Part shown: piece after piece, positions 15,780 through 23,934 of the stretch | How positions within the stretch are numbered: the stretch's first letter is position 1 | How the letters are laid out: every line of letters begins with the position of its first letter | Assembly: GCA_000828835.1 (NCBI GenBank) | Contig: AP014633.1 | Span: 248,001-312,000, forward strand | Reading direction: 5' to 3' | DNA: 64,000 nucleotides | Source: Thioploca ingrica | GTDB lineage: Bacteria; Pseudomonadota; Gammaproteobacteria; Beggiatoales; Beggiatoaceae | Notes under the pieces: model-generated | The model's database searches: none | Seen by the model: only the letters and a program-made list of their open reading frames with translations | What the model was told of the DNA's origin: nothing | Program-made: the position numbers and the translations under genes

Positions 15780-17071
15780 GTACTAATTCCATCTGGCACG
15801 AAGTCCCGCCGCTATTGACTGCGCCGCTACCTCCTCAAACTCGGCAACGTATCCATACTGTCGTCATTGGCGCTGGCTTAACGGGTTTATCAGCGGCTTA
15901 TCATTTGGCTCAACAACGAGAAGTCGTCGTGTTGGAGGCGGGAGAGATCGGCGCTGGTGCTTCAACGCGGAGTACCGGCATGTTGACCCCCGGCATTGCT
16001 CAAAATTTGACCGATTTAATTCGCCGAGTTGGTGCAAAAGAAGCTCAGCACCTGTATCAACAGACCTTACACGCTATTCAGTATGTGGTAACCCTGCTGG
16101 AACGAGAACAGATTGATTGTCAATTGCAGCTAAATGGCCAATTAATCGTGGCACAAGGGAAACAAGGACGTCATCGCTTAGCAGCTCAAGCTCAAGCTTT
16201 TGCAAAGTTAGAATTACCTTGCCAACCGCTGGATACTACGGGTTTGTGGCAACGGCTTCGATTAAGAGAAATACCTCCGGGACCAGCTCATTTACCAGCG
16301 GCGTTATATCTTCCGCTAGCTGGTAGCCTGCATCCTGGTCGGTTAGTGCATGGTTTAGCCGGTGCGGTTCAAATTCGGGGCGGCAAAATTTACCCGCATA
16401 CCCCCGTCGTGCACATCGGTAACCAACGACCGGCATCGTTATCCCTAGCGAATGGCAGCGAAGTGATCGCTGATCAAGTTATCCTAGCGACCGGTGGCTA
16501 TACACCCCAGTTAGGTCTGTTGCGAGGACGAATTCTACCGGTGCAATTGCAAGCGTTAGCTACGGAACCGTTAGCGACTGAGACGTTAGCTCAGCTTGGC
16601 TGGGCCGGTCGAGAGTGCATTACCGATTCGCGCCGTTTATTCAATTACTTTCGGCTAACAGCCGATCATCGTATCGTTTTTGGTGGTAGTTGGCCCAAAT
16701 ATGGTCAAACGCAGTCGGCACTCAACCCGGCGGATCTGGTATCGCGGCTAAATCATACTTTTCCTGCCGATGTTGCTTTACCGGTGGCGATGACTTGGAG
16801 CGGTATCATCGATTATGTGCTAGATACTTTGCCCATTATCACTCGTCTTCAGACTCATCCGGCGGTTATTTATGTCGGCGGTTGGTGTGGACATGGCATT
16901 GCGTTGAGTATCGCCGCCGGCGCTTGGGTGGCGCACTTAAGTGAATTAGGAACTTGGCCAGCTAATGTACCCCAATTTCGCCAGAAACCCCCGTTATTGC
17001 CTACGGAATGGGCACGACAACTCGGTTTTTGGGCTGGAATTCGGCTCATGTCGTTTTTGGATAATTCATAA
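15776..17071 (+). CDS. FAD-dependent oxidoreductase (DAO family)
   Basis: A 431-residue flavoenzyme of the D-amino-acid oxidase/glycine oxidase family, which oxidises amines or amino acids. Seen: the dinucleotide-binding motif VVIGAGLTGLSAAYHLAQ (about residues 29-46) with VVVLEAGEIGAGAS after it, VILATGGYTPQLG in the middle, and the C-terminal FAD segment YVGGWCGHGIALSIAAGAWVA. I start at the ATG at 15776, which overlaps the previous stop as ATGA; an open frame from 15524 would cover 250 bases of the preceding gene. In this operon an amine or amino-lipid substrate is plausible, which is inference. Confidence 0.88.
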   Translation: MSTNSIWHEVPPLLTAPLPPQTRQRIHTVVIGAGLTGLSAAYHLAQQREVVVLEAGEIGAGASTRSTGMLTPGIAQNLTDLIRRVGAKEAQHLYQQTLHAIQYVVTLLEREQIDCQLQLNGQLIVAQGKQGRHRLAAQAQAFAKLELPCQPLDTTGLWQRLRLREIPPGPAHLPAALYLPLAGSLHPGRLVHGLAGAVQIRGGKIYPHTPVVHIGNQRPASLSLANGSEVIADQVILATGGYTPQLGLLRGRILPVQLQALATEPLATETLAQLGWAGRECITDSRRLFNYFRLTADHRIVFGGSWPKYGQTQSALNPADLVSRLNHTFPADVALPVAMTWSGIIDYVLDTLPIITRLQTHPAVIYVGGWCGHGIALSIAAGAWVAHLSELGTWPANVPQFRQKPPLLPTEWARQLGFWAGIRLMSFLDNS

Positions 17072-17100
17072 TGAACTGAATGGTGTAAGGAGATTGAAAT

Positions 17101-19554
17101 ATGTCAAACCCCAGTGCCCTTAACCCAGAATTGCACCGCCTCTTAGAACTCTGTCACCTTGATTTTACCTGGGTGCGTGGTGAAGGTGTTTGGCTGTATG
17201 ACCAACAGGGGCGACGGTTTCTCGATGGTTATGCTCAATACGGTGCGGTCATCCTGGGACATAATTTTCCTCCCGTAGTCGCCGCACTTCAGGAAGCTTT
17301 AGCTGCGCAACAACCGGCAATGGTTCAGCCTTATCGCGCTCCTCATGCCGTCGCTCTGGCAGAAAAGTTAGTACAATTAGCACCCCCCGGTTTAAGTCGC
17401 TGTTTATTTACTACTTCGGGCGCAGAAACGGTGGAAGCCGCTATCAAATTAGTGCGAATGCGCACCGGTCGCTCGTTAATTCTCTCTTGCACTGGCTCTT
17501 ATCACGGTAAAACCATGGGCGCCCTCGCGGTATCAGGACAAGCGCGTTACCAAAACGATTTCGGTTTAGTGGCACCCGGGTTTGCCAAGGTTCCCTTCGG
17601 AGATAGTGAACAACTTGCTGCCTTTCTGCACCAGCATCATCAACAAGTGGCGGCGTTGTTTTTAGAACCGATTCAAGGCGAACGCGGCGTCATCATTCCA
17701 CCAGCCGGTTATTTGCGCACTGCCCGCGAACTTTGCAGTCAGTATGGCATCGCCTTCGTGCTCGATGAGATTCAAACCGGTTTAGGACGTACCGGGCAGT
17801 TATTTAATTGCGAATATGAAGACATTACCCCGGATCTGCTACTCCTAGCCAAAGGCTTAGGCGGTGGAATATTCCCGCTGGGGGCGATGTTGGTCAATGC
17901 TGAGTTTTGGGATAGCCGATTTGCGTTAAATCATTCGTCTACCTTTGCCAATAATAACTTAGCTTGTCGAGTGGGCTTGGCCGTGCTCAACTCGCTCACC
18001 GAGGAAGGTATCATGGCTCAAGTTGCTGCCAAAGGTACCCAGTTATTGAACGGTTTACAACAGTTAGCGCAACGCTATCCCCGCACCATCGCGGTAGTAC
18101 GCGGGCAAGGTTTACTGTGCGCCATCCAGTTACGTCCTCACGGTGCCAATGCCGGGCTGTTTCGTTCCTACTTAGAACATCAAGGGTTGTATGCCTACGC
18201 CGTCGCTTCACTGTTAGCAGAGCAATCGGCTTTGCTGGTGCTGCCAGCGCTGGGTGATAATCATGTGTTACGACTAGCTCCACCGCTGATTATCAGTGAA
18301 GCGGAATTGGAACAGGTTTTAAGTAGTCTGGAACAAGTATTTGCTATGCTGGAATATCATGCGACCGAGGTATTGGTACGAAGTCTGACTCGGGTTGCTA
18401 AAACCGATGCCGTTATTTCTCTATCGGCTCGACACAACGATCAGCAACCACTGCCAATCACGCTACCTCCCTTATCTCGCTGCCAAACTTCAGAACCCAG
18501 TTACGCTTTTATCATGCACTACACCCGACCTGAAGATATTTTAATCACCGATCCCACATTGACGCGGCTATCGTCTCAGGAATTACACCACTATATGTCT
18601 TATATGGCGCAAATGCCCGCCGGGGTGGTTTACGAAGTTCCGCCGTTACGTTCACCATGCGGTAATACCGCTAAAGGTTGGCTAATTGCTTTGGGAATGT
18701 TACCCGAAATGATGTTTCGTCGAGGTCGTGCTCAAGTTGTTGTAGAAATCAAGCGAGCGGTCGATCTCGCTGCTGAACTCGGTGCGCAAGTGGTTGGATT
18801 AGGTGCTTTTACCAGCACGTTTAGTCGTCGCGGGTTGGAGGTGATTGGTCGAGGGCCGGTGATTACCACCGGTAATGCGTTAACCGCTGGAATGGCAGTG
18901 GCGGCGCTTAATCAAATGTTAGCGCAGCACCAACTCGGTTTAACCACAGTCAAAATAGGTATCGTGGGTGCTAGTGGTTCGGTCGGTTCCTTGTGTTCCA
19001 AATTACTAGCGCGAGCTCACCCGGCTGCGATGATACTCATTGGTAATCCCAGCTCCGGTTTGGGTAATTTACAACGGTTATCTGCCCAGTTAGCGGCTAA
19101 TCATTCTGTTTCAATTGACTGTTCAACCGATTTAGCTAAGTTACGTCACTGTAACGTCGTGTTATCGGCTACTTCTGCTGGCCGCAGTGTGTTAGATAAG
19201 GTGCCGTTCCGTCATGGTACCCTTATTTGTGACGTTGCTCGTCCGCCAGATACTTCTGCACAGTTACGTCATCGTCCAGATTTGACTGTTATCGAAGGCG
19301 GCTTAGTGGCTTTACCTGATCCGACTTTGTGTTTTGGAACTGGTAATATTCAAGGGTTTCCCGCTGGTATTCAACTCGCTTGTTTGTCAGAGACAATTTT
19401 GCTGACTTTAGCTGGTGAAACCCAAGACCGAGGTATCGGTGATGATGTACCGTTGGCAGAAGTCGATAGGATAATGGCTTTGGCAGCCATGCACGGGTTT
19501 AAGTTGGCTGAGTTACCACGAACTGTGGGTGTCGCTGTGCTCTATCAATCATAA
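17101..19554 (+). CDS. Class III aminotransferase fused to an acyl-ACP-reductase-like domain
   Basis: An 817-residue two-domain enzyme. Residues 1-425 are a PLP aminotransferase of the ornithine/omega-amino type: SYHGKT near 133, LDEIQTGLGRTG with Asp222, and LLAKGLGGG with PLP Lys251. Residues 465-817 resemble cyanobacterial long-chain acyl-ACP reductase: LGAFTSTF (567), TTGNALTAG (589), the nucleotide-binding loop GIVGASGSVGS (620), and QLACLSETILL with Cys761, aligned by eye to the acyl-accepting cysteine of that family (ACFAEAMLL). Together the domains could reduce an acyl-ACP or acyl-CoA to an aldehyde and transaminate it to a long-chain amine. The order is opposite to PigE of prodigiosin synthesis (reductase first). 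Substrate and chain length are unknown. Confidence 0.88.
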   Translation: MSNPSALNPELHRLLELCHLDFTWVRGEGVWLYDQQGRRFLDGYAQYGAVILGHNFPPVVAALQEALAAQQPAMVQPYRAPHAVALAEKLVQLAPPGLSRCLFTTSGAETVEAAIKLVRMRTGRSLILSCTGSYHGKTMGALAVSGQARYQNDFGLVAPGFAKVPFGDSEQLAAFLHQHHQQVAALFLEPIQGERGVIIPPAGYLRTARELCSQYGIAFVLDEIQTGLGRTGQLFNCEYEDITPDLLLLAKGLGGGIFPLGAMLVNAEFWDSRFALNHSSTFANNNLACRVGLAVLNSLTEEGIMAQVAAKGTQLLNGLQQLAQRYPRTIAVVRGQGLLCAIQLRPHGANAGLFRSYLEHQGLYAYAVASLLAEQSALLVLPALGDNHVLRLAPPLIISEAELEQVLSSLEQVFAMLEYHATEVLVRSLTRVAKTDAVISLSARHNDQQPLPITLPPLSRCQTSEPSYAFIMHYTRPEDILITDPTLTRLSSQELHHYMSYMAQMPAGVVYEVPPLRSPCGNTAKGWLIALGMLPEMMFRRGRAQVVVEIKRAVDLAAELGAQVVGLGAFTSTFSRRGLEVIGRGPVITTGNALTAGMAVAALNQMLAQHQLGLTTVKIGIVGASGSVGSLCSKLLARAHPAAMILIGNPSSGLGNLQRLSAQLAANHSVSIDCSTDLAKLRHCNVVLSATSAGRSVLDKVPFRHGTLICDVARPPDTSAQLRHRPDLTVIEGGLVALPDPTLCFGTGNIQGFPAGIQLACLSETILLTLAGETQDRGIGDDVPLAEVDRIMALAAMHGFKLAELPRTVGVAVLYQS

Positions 19555-19567
19555 TACTACCTTTTCC

Positions 19568-19850
19568 TCATTTTAAGTGAGTCGTATGCGGTTAAAAATG
19601 ACATTAACCCTATTTGTAACGACAATTTACTCATTTTAAGTTAGGCATAAGTGGTTAAAAGTGAGGTGAACACGGTTTATATCGACAATTTTCTCATTTT
19701 AAGTGAGGCGTGATCGGTTAAAAGTGAGGTGAATTCGGTTTATATCGACAATTTTCTTATTTTAAGTGAGGTGTAAGCGGTTTAGTTAACGTAGATAAGG
19801 AACGGTGGGTGTCGCTGCGCTCTATCCACCCTACATTGGTTTAATTTGGA
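19568..19850. repeat. Tandem array of 63-bp repeats, left of the PIN cassette
   Basis: Units begin at 19568, 19631, 19694 and 19757, exactly 63 bases apart. The core words are TCATTTTAAGTGAGGCG, CGGTTAAAAGTGAGGTGAA and GGTTTATATCGACAATTTTC. The last unit diverges after GGTTTAGTTAACGTAG and runs into a short palindrome (19803-19836) and CATTGGTTTAATTTGGA. The same series recurs to the right of the PIN genes, offset by 943 bases. No gene is visible in this stretch. Confidence 0.9.
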
Positions 19851-19892
19851 TTACGCCATCATCTTTTAAACAACTATTTTAAACTAACCATA

Positions 19893-20360
19893 ATGAAACA
19901 ACAAACGATTTACCTAGATACTTCAGTTATTGGAGGTTGCTTTGATGAAGAGTTTGCCCCTTGGTCAAAAGGACTTATCAAAGATTTACAATTAGGTCAT
20001 TTCAAAGCAGTCGTATCAGAATTAGTGGCTGCTGAAATACAAAATGCTCCTTTACCGGTTCGCCAACAACTAGCGACAATTCTTGAACTTGATCATGAAT
20101 ATCTTATGGTCACCGAAGTGGCTACTACACTTGCTGATGTTTATCAACAGCGTCATATTTTGACTCCCAAATACTATGACGATGGATTACATATTGCCTT
20201 AGCTACAGTGGCACAAGTAGATTTACTGGTCAGTTGGAATTTTAAACATATCGTACACTTCGATAAAATTCGTTTATTCAAGATTGTTAATCTAGAACAG
20301 GGCTATAAAACTTTGTTAATTTATTCGCCTCGTGAGGTAACACATTATGAAGAATTTTAA
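19893..20360 (+). CDS. PIN-domain ribonuclease toxin
   Basis: A 155-residue PIN-fold protein, normally a metal-dependent RNase. It begins MKQQTIYLDTSVIGGCFDEE with the first metal-binding Asp near residue 9. It has an Ala/Glu helix with VSELVAAEIQNAP (catalytic Glu near 48), DDGLHIALATVAQVDLLVSWN with Asp residues near 102, and NFKHI near 118. All acidic positions of the fold appear intact. It overlaps the small gene after it by 14 bases. The pair is inserted between the aminotransferase-reductase gene and the SCP2-like gene of an otherwise continuous operon and is framed by direct repeat arrays, so it is probably an acquired addiction cassette. Confidence 0.85.
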   Translation: MKQQTIYLDTSVIGGCFDEEFAPWSKGLIKDLQLGHFKAVVSELVAAEIQNAPLPVRQQLATILELDHEYLMVTEVATTLADVYQQRHILTPKYYDDGLHIALATVAQVDLLVSWNFKHIVHFDKIRLFKIVNLEQGYKTLLIYSPREVTHYEEF

Positions 20361-20538
20361 GCTTAACACGCTGGAAATGACTCGCCAAATTCGTGATGAA
20401 CATTATCATTTATTGCAAGCTAAATCAGTTGCAGAAAGAATTGCTTTTTATCGTCAGAAGGCACAACAAATGTTAACTGAGGTTGAATCAATAAAAAAGT
20501 CAGGTAATCCTAATTCTAAGTTAGACATTATCGATTAA
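20347..20538 (+). CDS. Small antitoxin-like partner of the PIN toxin
   Basis: A 63-residue basic, helical protein (MKNFKLNTLEMTRQIRDEHY...). It overlaps the PIN gene by 14 bases; CGTGAGG about ten bases upstream could serve as ribosome-binding site. The arrangement toxin first, then small partner, is seen in a subset of PIN modules. The last nine codons and stop (SKLDIID) lie inside the first unit of the downstream 63-bp repeat array, so the C terminus may be repeat-derived. Antitoxin function is inferred from position only. Confidence 0.65.
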   Translation: MKNFKLNTLEMTRQIRDEHYHLLQAKSVAERIAFYRQKAQQMLTEVESIKKSGNPNSKLDIID

Positions 20539-20790
20539 AAGTGACATTAATCCTATTTAGAATGATAATTTTCTCCATCACAATGAGGCGTAAGCGGTTA
20601 AAAGTGAGGTGAATGTGGTTTATATCGATAATTTTCTCATTTTAAGTTAGGTATAGGCGGTTAAAAGTGAGGTGAATGTAGTTTATATCGACAATTTCCT
20701 AATTTTAAGTTAGGCGTAAGCGGTTTAGTTAACGTAGGATGATAAGAAACGGTTGGTGTCGCTTCGCTCTATCCACCCTACATTTGTTTA
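20511..20790. repeat. Tandem array of 63-bp repeats, right of the PIN cassette
   Basis: Units fall at about 20511 (degenerate), 20574, 20637 and 20700, again 63 bases apart, ending with GGTTTAGTTAACGTAGGATG, a short palindrome (20752-20784) and CATTTGTTTAATTTGGAG. Unit order and divergence match the left array one by one, for example the first unit of both reads TTAAAA-TGACATTAA. So the whole array was duplicated around the toxin genes rather than growing independently. Confidence 0.9.
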
Positions 20791-20805
20791 ATTTGGAGCG
20801 TTATT

Positions 20806-21147
20806 ATGACTCATTTAAATCAAGCTTTATATAATTTTATCGCTATTTATCATACCACTGAAAATTTAGTACTTGAACAAGAAGATTGGCAATGTGCTAT
20901 CAAGTTGCTTGCCACCGACAGTCAAGAGACGTTGACTTTACGCCTGGTAAATGGACGGGTAATAGAGATAGGTTATGATTTGAACCAAGAAGATTTGTTA
21001 GTTAAAGCAGATGAGGCAACTTTATTAGATATTCTTGAATTCCGCCGCGACCCAAATGAACCTTATCTCTTTGGTGAACTCACTATTCAAGGTGCTGAGG
21101 CGAATTTTTTACGTCTAGATTATGTAGTGACGCAATTATGTCAATAA
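20806..21147 (+). CDS. SCP2-like sterol/lipid-carrier domain protein
   Basis: A 113-residue single-domain protein resembling SCP-2 lipid-binding domains: an N-terminal helix, a strand-rich middle (ETLTLRLVNGRVIEIG), then ADEATLLDILEFRRDPNEPY and the pattern LFGELTIQGAEANFLRLDYV, which matches the G-x-hxhxGdxxxxxxL end of the family. It would present a hydrophobic substrate or intermediate to other enzymes. GGAG lies seven bases before the ATG. It overlaps the permease gene by 10 bases, so it sits inside the operon and probably carries the lipid made there. Confidence 0.65.
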   Translation: MTHLNQALYNFIAIYHTTENLVLEQEDWQCAIKLLATDSQETLTLRLVNGRVIEIGYDLNQEDLLVKADEATLLDILEFRRDPNEPYLFGELTIQGAEANFLRLDYVVTQLCQ

Positions 21148-22475
21148 CTAACATTAAACCACCTCAGACGATGACGCTTATTGCTACCGGTAGCGGGACA
21201 GCGATGGCTTCAGTCTGTGCAGTTGGATTATTACAGATTGAACAAACCTTGGGTGGGATAGGAGCAGTCGCTGCGATTAGCATCGCTGGGTTACTGTGTT
21301 TGGTGTTGGCACGTGCTTTGGCAAGATTGACAACCATTTTGCCGAGTGGGGCTGGTTTAATGGCTTTTTTATCTCGCGCTTTTGGTCGACCAGTCGGAAT
21401 TTTAGTGGTGGTGCCCTACTTGATCCTGATGTTGTTGTTAGTTGGATTTGAAGCTTTAATTGTGGGCGAGTTAGTGGCACGATTGTTACCGATTCCAGTT
21501 ATTGTGACGGCGGTTGGATTTCTAGTTTTGACCTGGGCAGTCTGTCGCGCCGGTATTCAGATCGGCTATTTAGCGCAAGCGGTGACAACTTGGGCACTAT
21601 TTGCCTGTCTGACCGGTATTTCATGCGTCACTTTGCTAACCGCATATCAACATGGAGAATTACTCGCGCACCTCTCTTCGGCTGTACCCACCTTCACTAC
21701 TTTTATTGCTGGGATAGGACAAGCTTTATTTCTTTTTATGGGCTTTGAACTGCTCACTGCGCATGTTGAAGTCGCTGATAAGCAATCCGTTGGACGAGCT
21801 TTGTCGGGCAGTGTTGGAGTGCTGATGTTATTTTATATTATCACGGCACTGGGGTTCGCTTGTTTGACTGAACTACCTCGAACTCACTCAGGTTTTGTGC
21901 TACCACAATTGCTCCTCGCCGAACAAACCGGTCGGTTAGACGTGATTCTGCTGATTATTATCACTGGCTTACTGGCTTCATTCTCTTCTTTTAATGGTGC
22001 GTTGTTGGCTTTATCTCGTTTTGCCTACGCACTAGCAAGTCAAGGTCTATTACCGCGTCAATTAGCCCAATTAGAATCACGCACGCTGACCGCTAGACCG
22101 GCATTACGCTGGTTATTGGGATTAACGGTTAGTTTCACGGTCATCATTTATCTTTTGTCTTGGTATCAAACTGTGATTTTGGCAGCCGCGATAGCAACCG
22201 CTTTAGTTTATGCCGCTGTGCTGTTGGCACGTGAACGAGTACCGTTTCGTGAAAGTGAACGCGCTTATCACCAACAACTAATGAGTGCGGCTCTCGCTCT
22301 CAGCTTGGTAGGATTAGGCGTGGGTGTTATCGTCACTGCTGAGAACGTTCGTCAATCGACTGTACTGCTGTTGGTTATGGCCTACGGTATTGCGGCTTTG
22401 CTCTTAACTAAGCGACATCATAAACAATCTCAACCGACACCCATTCGCAGAGGAAAACCTCAACATGCCAATTAA
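21138..22475 (+). CDS. APC-family amine/amino-acid permease
   Basis: A 445-residue inner-membrane transporter with about 12 hydrophobic segments. It begins like APC members (GSGTAMASVCAVGLLQIEQTLGG, then LARALARLTTILPSGAGLMA) and keeps the TM6-like stretch with GIGQALFLFMGFELLTAHVE. Substrates are usually amino acids or amines, exchanged or driven by protons. Its start overlaps the SCP2-like gene and its end overlaps the diiron gene by 11 bases. It may import an amine donor or export the product; neither can be told from sequence. Confidence 0.85.
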   Translation: MSITNIKPPQTMTLIATGSGTAMASVCAVGLLQIEQTLGGIGAVAAISIAGLLCLVLARALARLTTILPSGAGLMAFLSRAFGRPVGILVVVPYLILMLLLVGFEALIVGELVARLLPIPVIVTAVGFLVLTWAVCRAGIQIGYLAQAVTTWALFACLTGISCVTLLTAYQHGELLAHLSSAVPTFTTFIAGIGQALFLFMGFELLTAHVEVADKQSVGRALSGSVGVLMLFYIITALGFACLTELPRTHSGFVLPQLLLAEQTGRLDVILLIIITGLLASFSSFNGALLALSRFAYALASQGLLPRQLAQLESRTLTARPALRWLLGLTVSFTVIIYLLSWYQTVILAAAIATALVYAAVLLARERVPFRESERAYHQQLMSAALALSLVGLGVGVIVTAENVRQSTVLLLVMAYGIAALLLTKRHHKQSQPTPIRRGKPQHAN

Positions 22476-23322
22476 CACCAGCATTAAACATTGGGTTAAC
22501 AAAGTACCGTCACGACAATGGCAAAAAGCAGATCAGACCTTACTCCAAATGGGTACCACGTTACCAACAGCGATTGCCGAATCGCGACCACTAGCAGAAG
22601 TACACCGTTTAGATCTATCGCTGTTTGTCGTGTTTGAAGAAGCGGCGCTGCGTATCTCCGGTGCGTTGACGCGTAGCGCTCCGAATGCAGACGCCCTTAA
22701 CTTTTCTGCGCAACAAACGTTGGACGAAGCCCGTCATCGGGAAATTTTTTGGCAACGCTTAGGCGATTCTTGTCAAGCTTCAGGTCAAGCGCAAGCGACG
22801 ATCAGTGAAGCGATTCTAACGCCACCATTGCGGCGTTTTTTAGAACGCTGTTATGAGGTCGTGGATAGCGGCGAGTTTATCGAAGGTTTGGTGCTGATGA
22901 ATCTCGTCTTCGAGGGCATGGCTTATCCGCTATACGCTTATGAACGACGTTATTGGCAACCCGTTGATCCTTACCTCGCTGCCTTGGTCAATAGCGCTTT
23001 TATCGATGAATCGCGGCATGTAGCTTACGGTGCGTATATCGTCAACCAATTATTGCAGGGTGACAGTGCCCGCCAAGCCAAAGTTAGGAAACTGTGTCAA
23101 GAAGCCAGTTTGGCGATGGGCGAAATATTTACCTACTACATCCATAAATTTGTAAAATTATTCGATAGTGTTGCCCATTTGCATAAAGATTTATTTGCTA
23201 CGGCTGAATTTGCACCAGGTCGCTTAATCGCAGCAACCCCTTATCAGGAACAAATAGCAGTTATTCAGGCGAGTATTGCTAAACAACATACCGAACTGTT
23301 GGCACGAGCGGGATTAATTTAG
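22465..23322 (+). CDS. Ferritin-like diiron oxygenase
   Basis: A 285-residue four-helix-bundle protein with a complete set of carboxylate and histidine ligands for a dinuclear metal site: FEEA (Glu58/59), LDEARH (Glu88, His91), Glu residues at 140 and 150-160 (EFIEGLVLMNLVFEG), and DESRH (Glu182, His185). The paired E-x2-H motifs are those of R2-like oxidases and of N-oxygenases and related diiron enzymes. In this operon it could oxidise the amine made by the aminotransferase fusion or act on the aldehyde, as aldehyde-deformylating oxygenase does. The overall length fits, but the reaction is inference. Confidence 0.85.
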   Translation: MPINTSIKHWVNKVPSRQWQKADQTLLQMGTTLPTAIAESRPLAEVHRLDLSLFVVFEEAALRISGALTRSAPNADALNFSAQQTLDEARHREIFWQRLGDSCQASGQAQATISEAILTPPLRRFLERCYEVVDSGEFIEGLVLMNLVFEGMAYPLYAYERRYWQPVDPYLAALVNSAFIDESRHVAYGAYIVNQLLQGDSARQAKVRKLCQEASLAMGEIFTYYIHKFVKLFDSVAHLHKDLFATAEFAPGRLIAATPYQEQIAVIQASIAKQHTELLARAGLI

Positions 23323-23399
23323 ATAACCCTGACCGGTTTTTTTGGCGCGAGTAGGATTAATTTACTCACCTTACGCAATTTTTTTACGTTCTGAAAACA

Positions 23400-23482
23400 A
23401 TGTAGGTCGGACAAAGCGAAGCGTGTCCGACAAACTTCTAAAAAGATTCAGTTGGACACGCTTCGCTTTGTCCAACCTACAT
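23400..23482. repeat. Long inverted repeat (cruciform) inside the operon
   Basis: Two 29-bp arms, 23400-23428 and 23454-23482, are complementary with a single mismatch and enclose a 25-base loop. Each arm is one copy of the GGACA-AAGCGAAGCG-TGTCC palindrome variant also found at 29098. It fills the only sizeable gap (200 bases) in the second half of the operon. It could attenuate transcription or protect the message. Confidence 0.9.
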
Positions 23483-23521
23483 AAATTTTTTGAAACGGGT
23501 CAGATTTTTTGGGAGATTAAA

Positions 23522-23932
23522 ATGGATACTTATCATCGTTTTCATACTGGAGGAAGTTACTGGCTAATGCGCGCTGAACATTTAGCCGTCGTGTTGATTG
23601 GCATTGCCTTGGTGCTCTGGCACTGGTCAGAATTAAACTGGCTACGTTTCATCGCGGTATTTGTCATCACTGATTTATTGGGCTATTTACCTGGCGCAAT
23701 CGCTTATCGTCGCGCTGGCAGAGGTCAAATTGCACCGCTTTATCATTATCTTTACAACTTAACTCATTGTTATCTAACGTGGCTGCCGATTACCGCGTGG
23801 TGGGTATGGAGTATCGGGGGGTGGGAATGGGCGATGTTAGCGATACCGATTCATCTCTCTGGCGATCGCGGGGTATTTGGCAATGTGTTTAAACCAGTCT
23901 CCCTGCCTTTTGAGCCGGTAGCTGAGAAATAG
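23522..23932 (+). CDS. Small membrane protein of unknown function
   Basis: A 136-residue protein with about four hydrophobic segments (for example LAVVLIGIALVLWHW and FIAVFVITDLLGYLPGAIAY) and histidines near the membrane (YHYLYNLTHCYLTWLP, then IHLSGDRG). I do not recognise a family. I start at the ATG at 23522, preceded by GGGAG nine bases upstream; a longer open frame from 23342 runs through the inverted repeat and is not credible. Its stop is 2 bases before the next gene, so it is co-translated with it. Confidence 0.75.
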   Translation: MDTYHRFHTGGSYWLMRAEHLAVVLIGIALVLWHWSELNWLRFIAVFVITDLLGYLPGAIAYRRAGRGQIAPLYHYLYNLTHCYLTWLPITAWWVWSIGGWEWAMLAIPIHLSGDRGVFGNVFKPVSLPFEPVAEK

Positions 23933-23934
23933 CG

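Noticed and set aside
17101-19554. Prodigiosin-type pathway based on a PigE-like fusion
   Set aside because: Domain order is reversed and no other prodigiosin genes (condensing enzyme, oxidases, NRPS/PKS parts) are present.
19568-20790. 63-bp arrays as CRISPR
   Set aside because: Whole units repeat without distinct spacers, there are no cas genes, and the unit pattern is duplicated around the toxin genes.
23342-23521. Longer start for the small membrane protein
   Set aside because: The frame runs through the inverted repeat and has no ribosome-binding site; the ATG at 23522 does.
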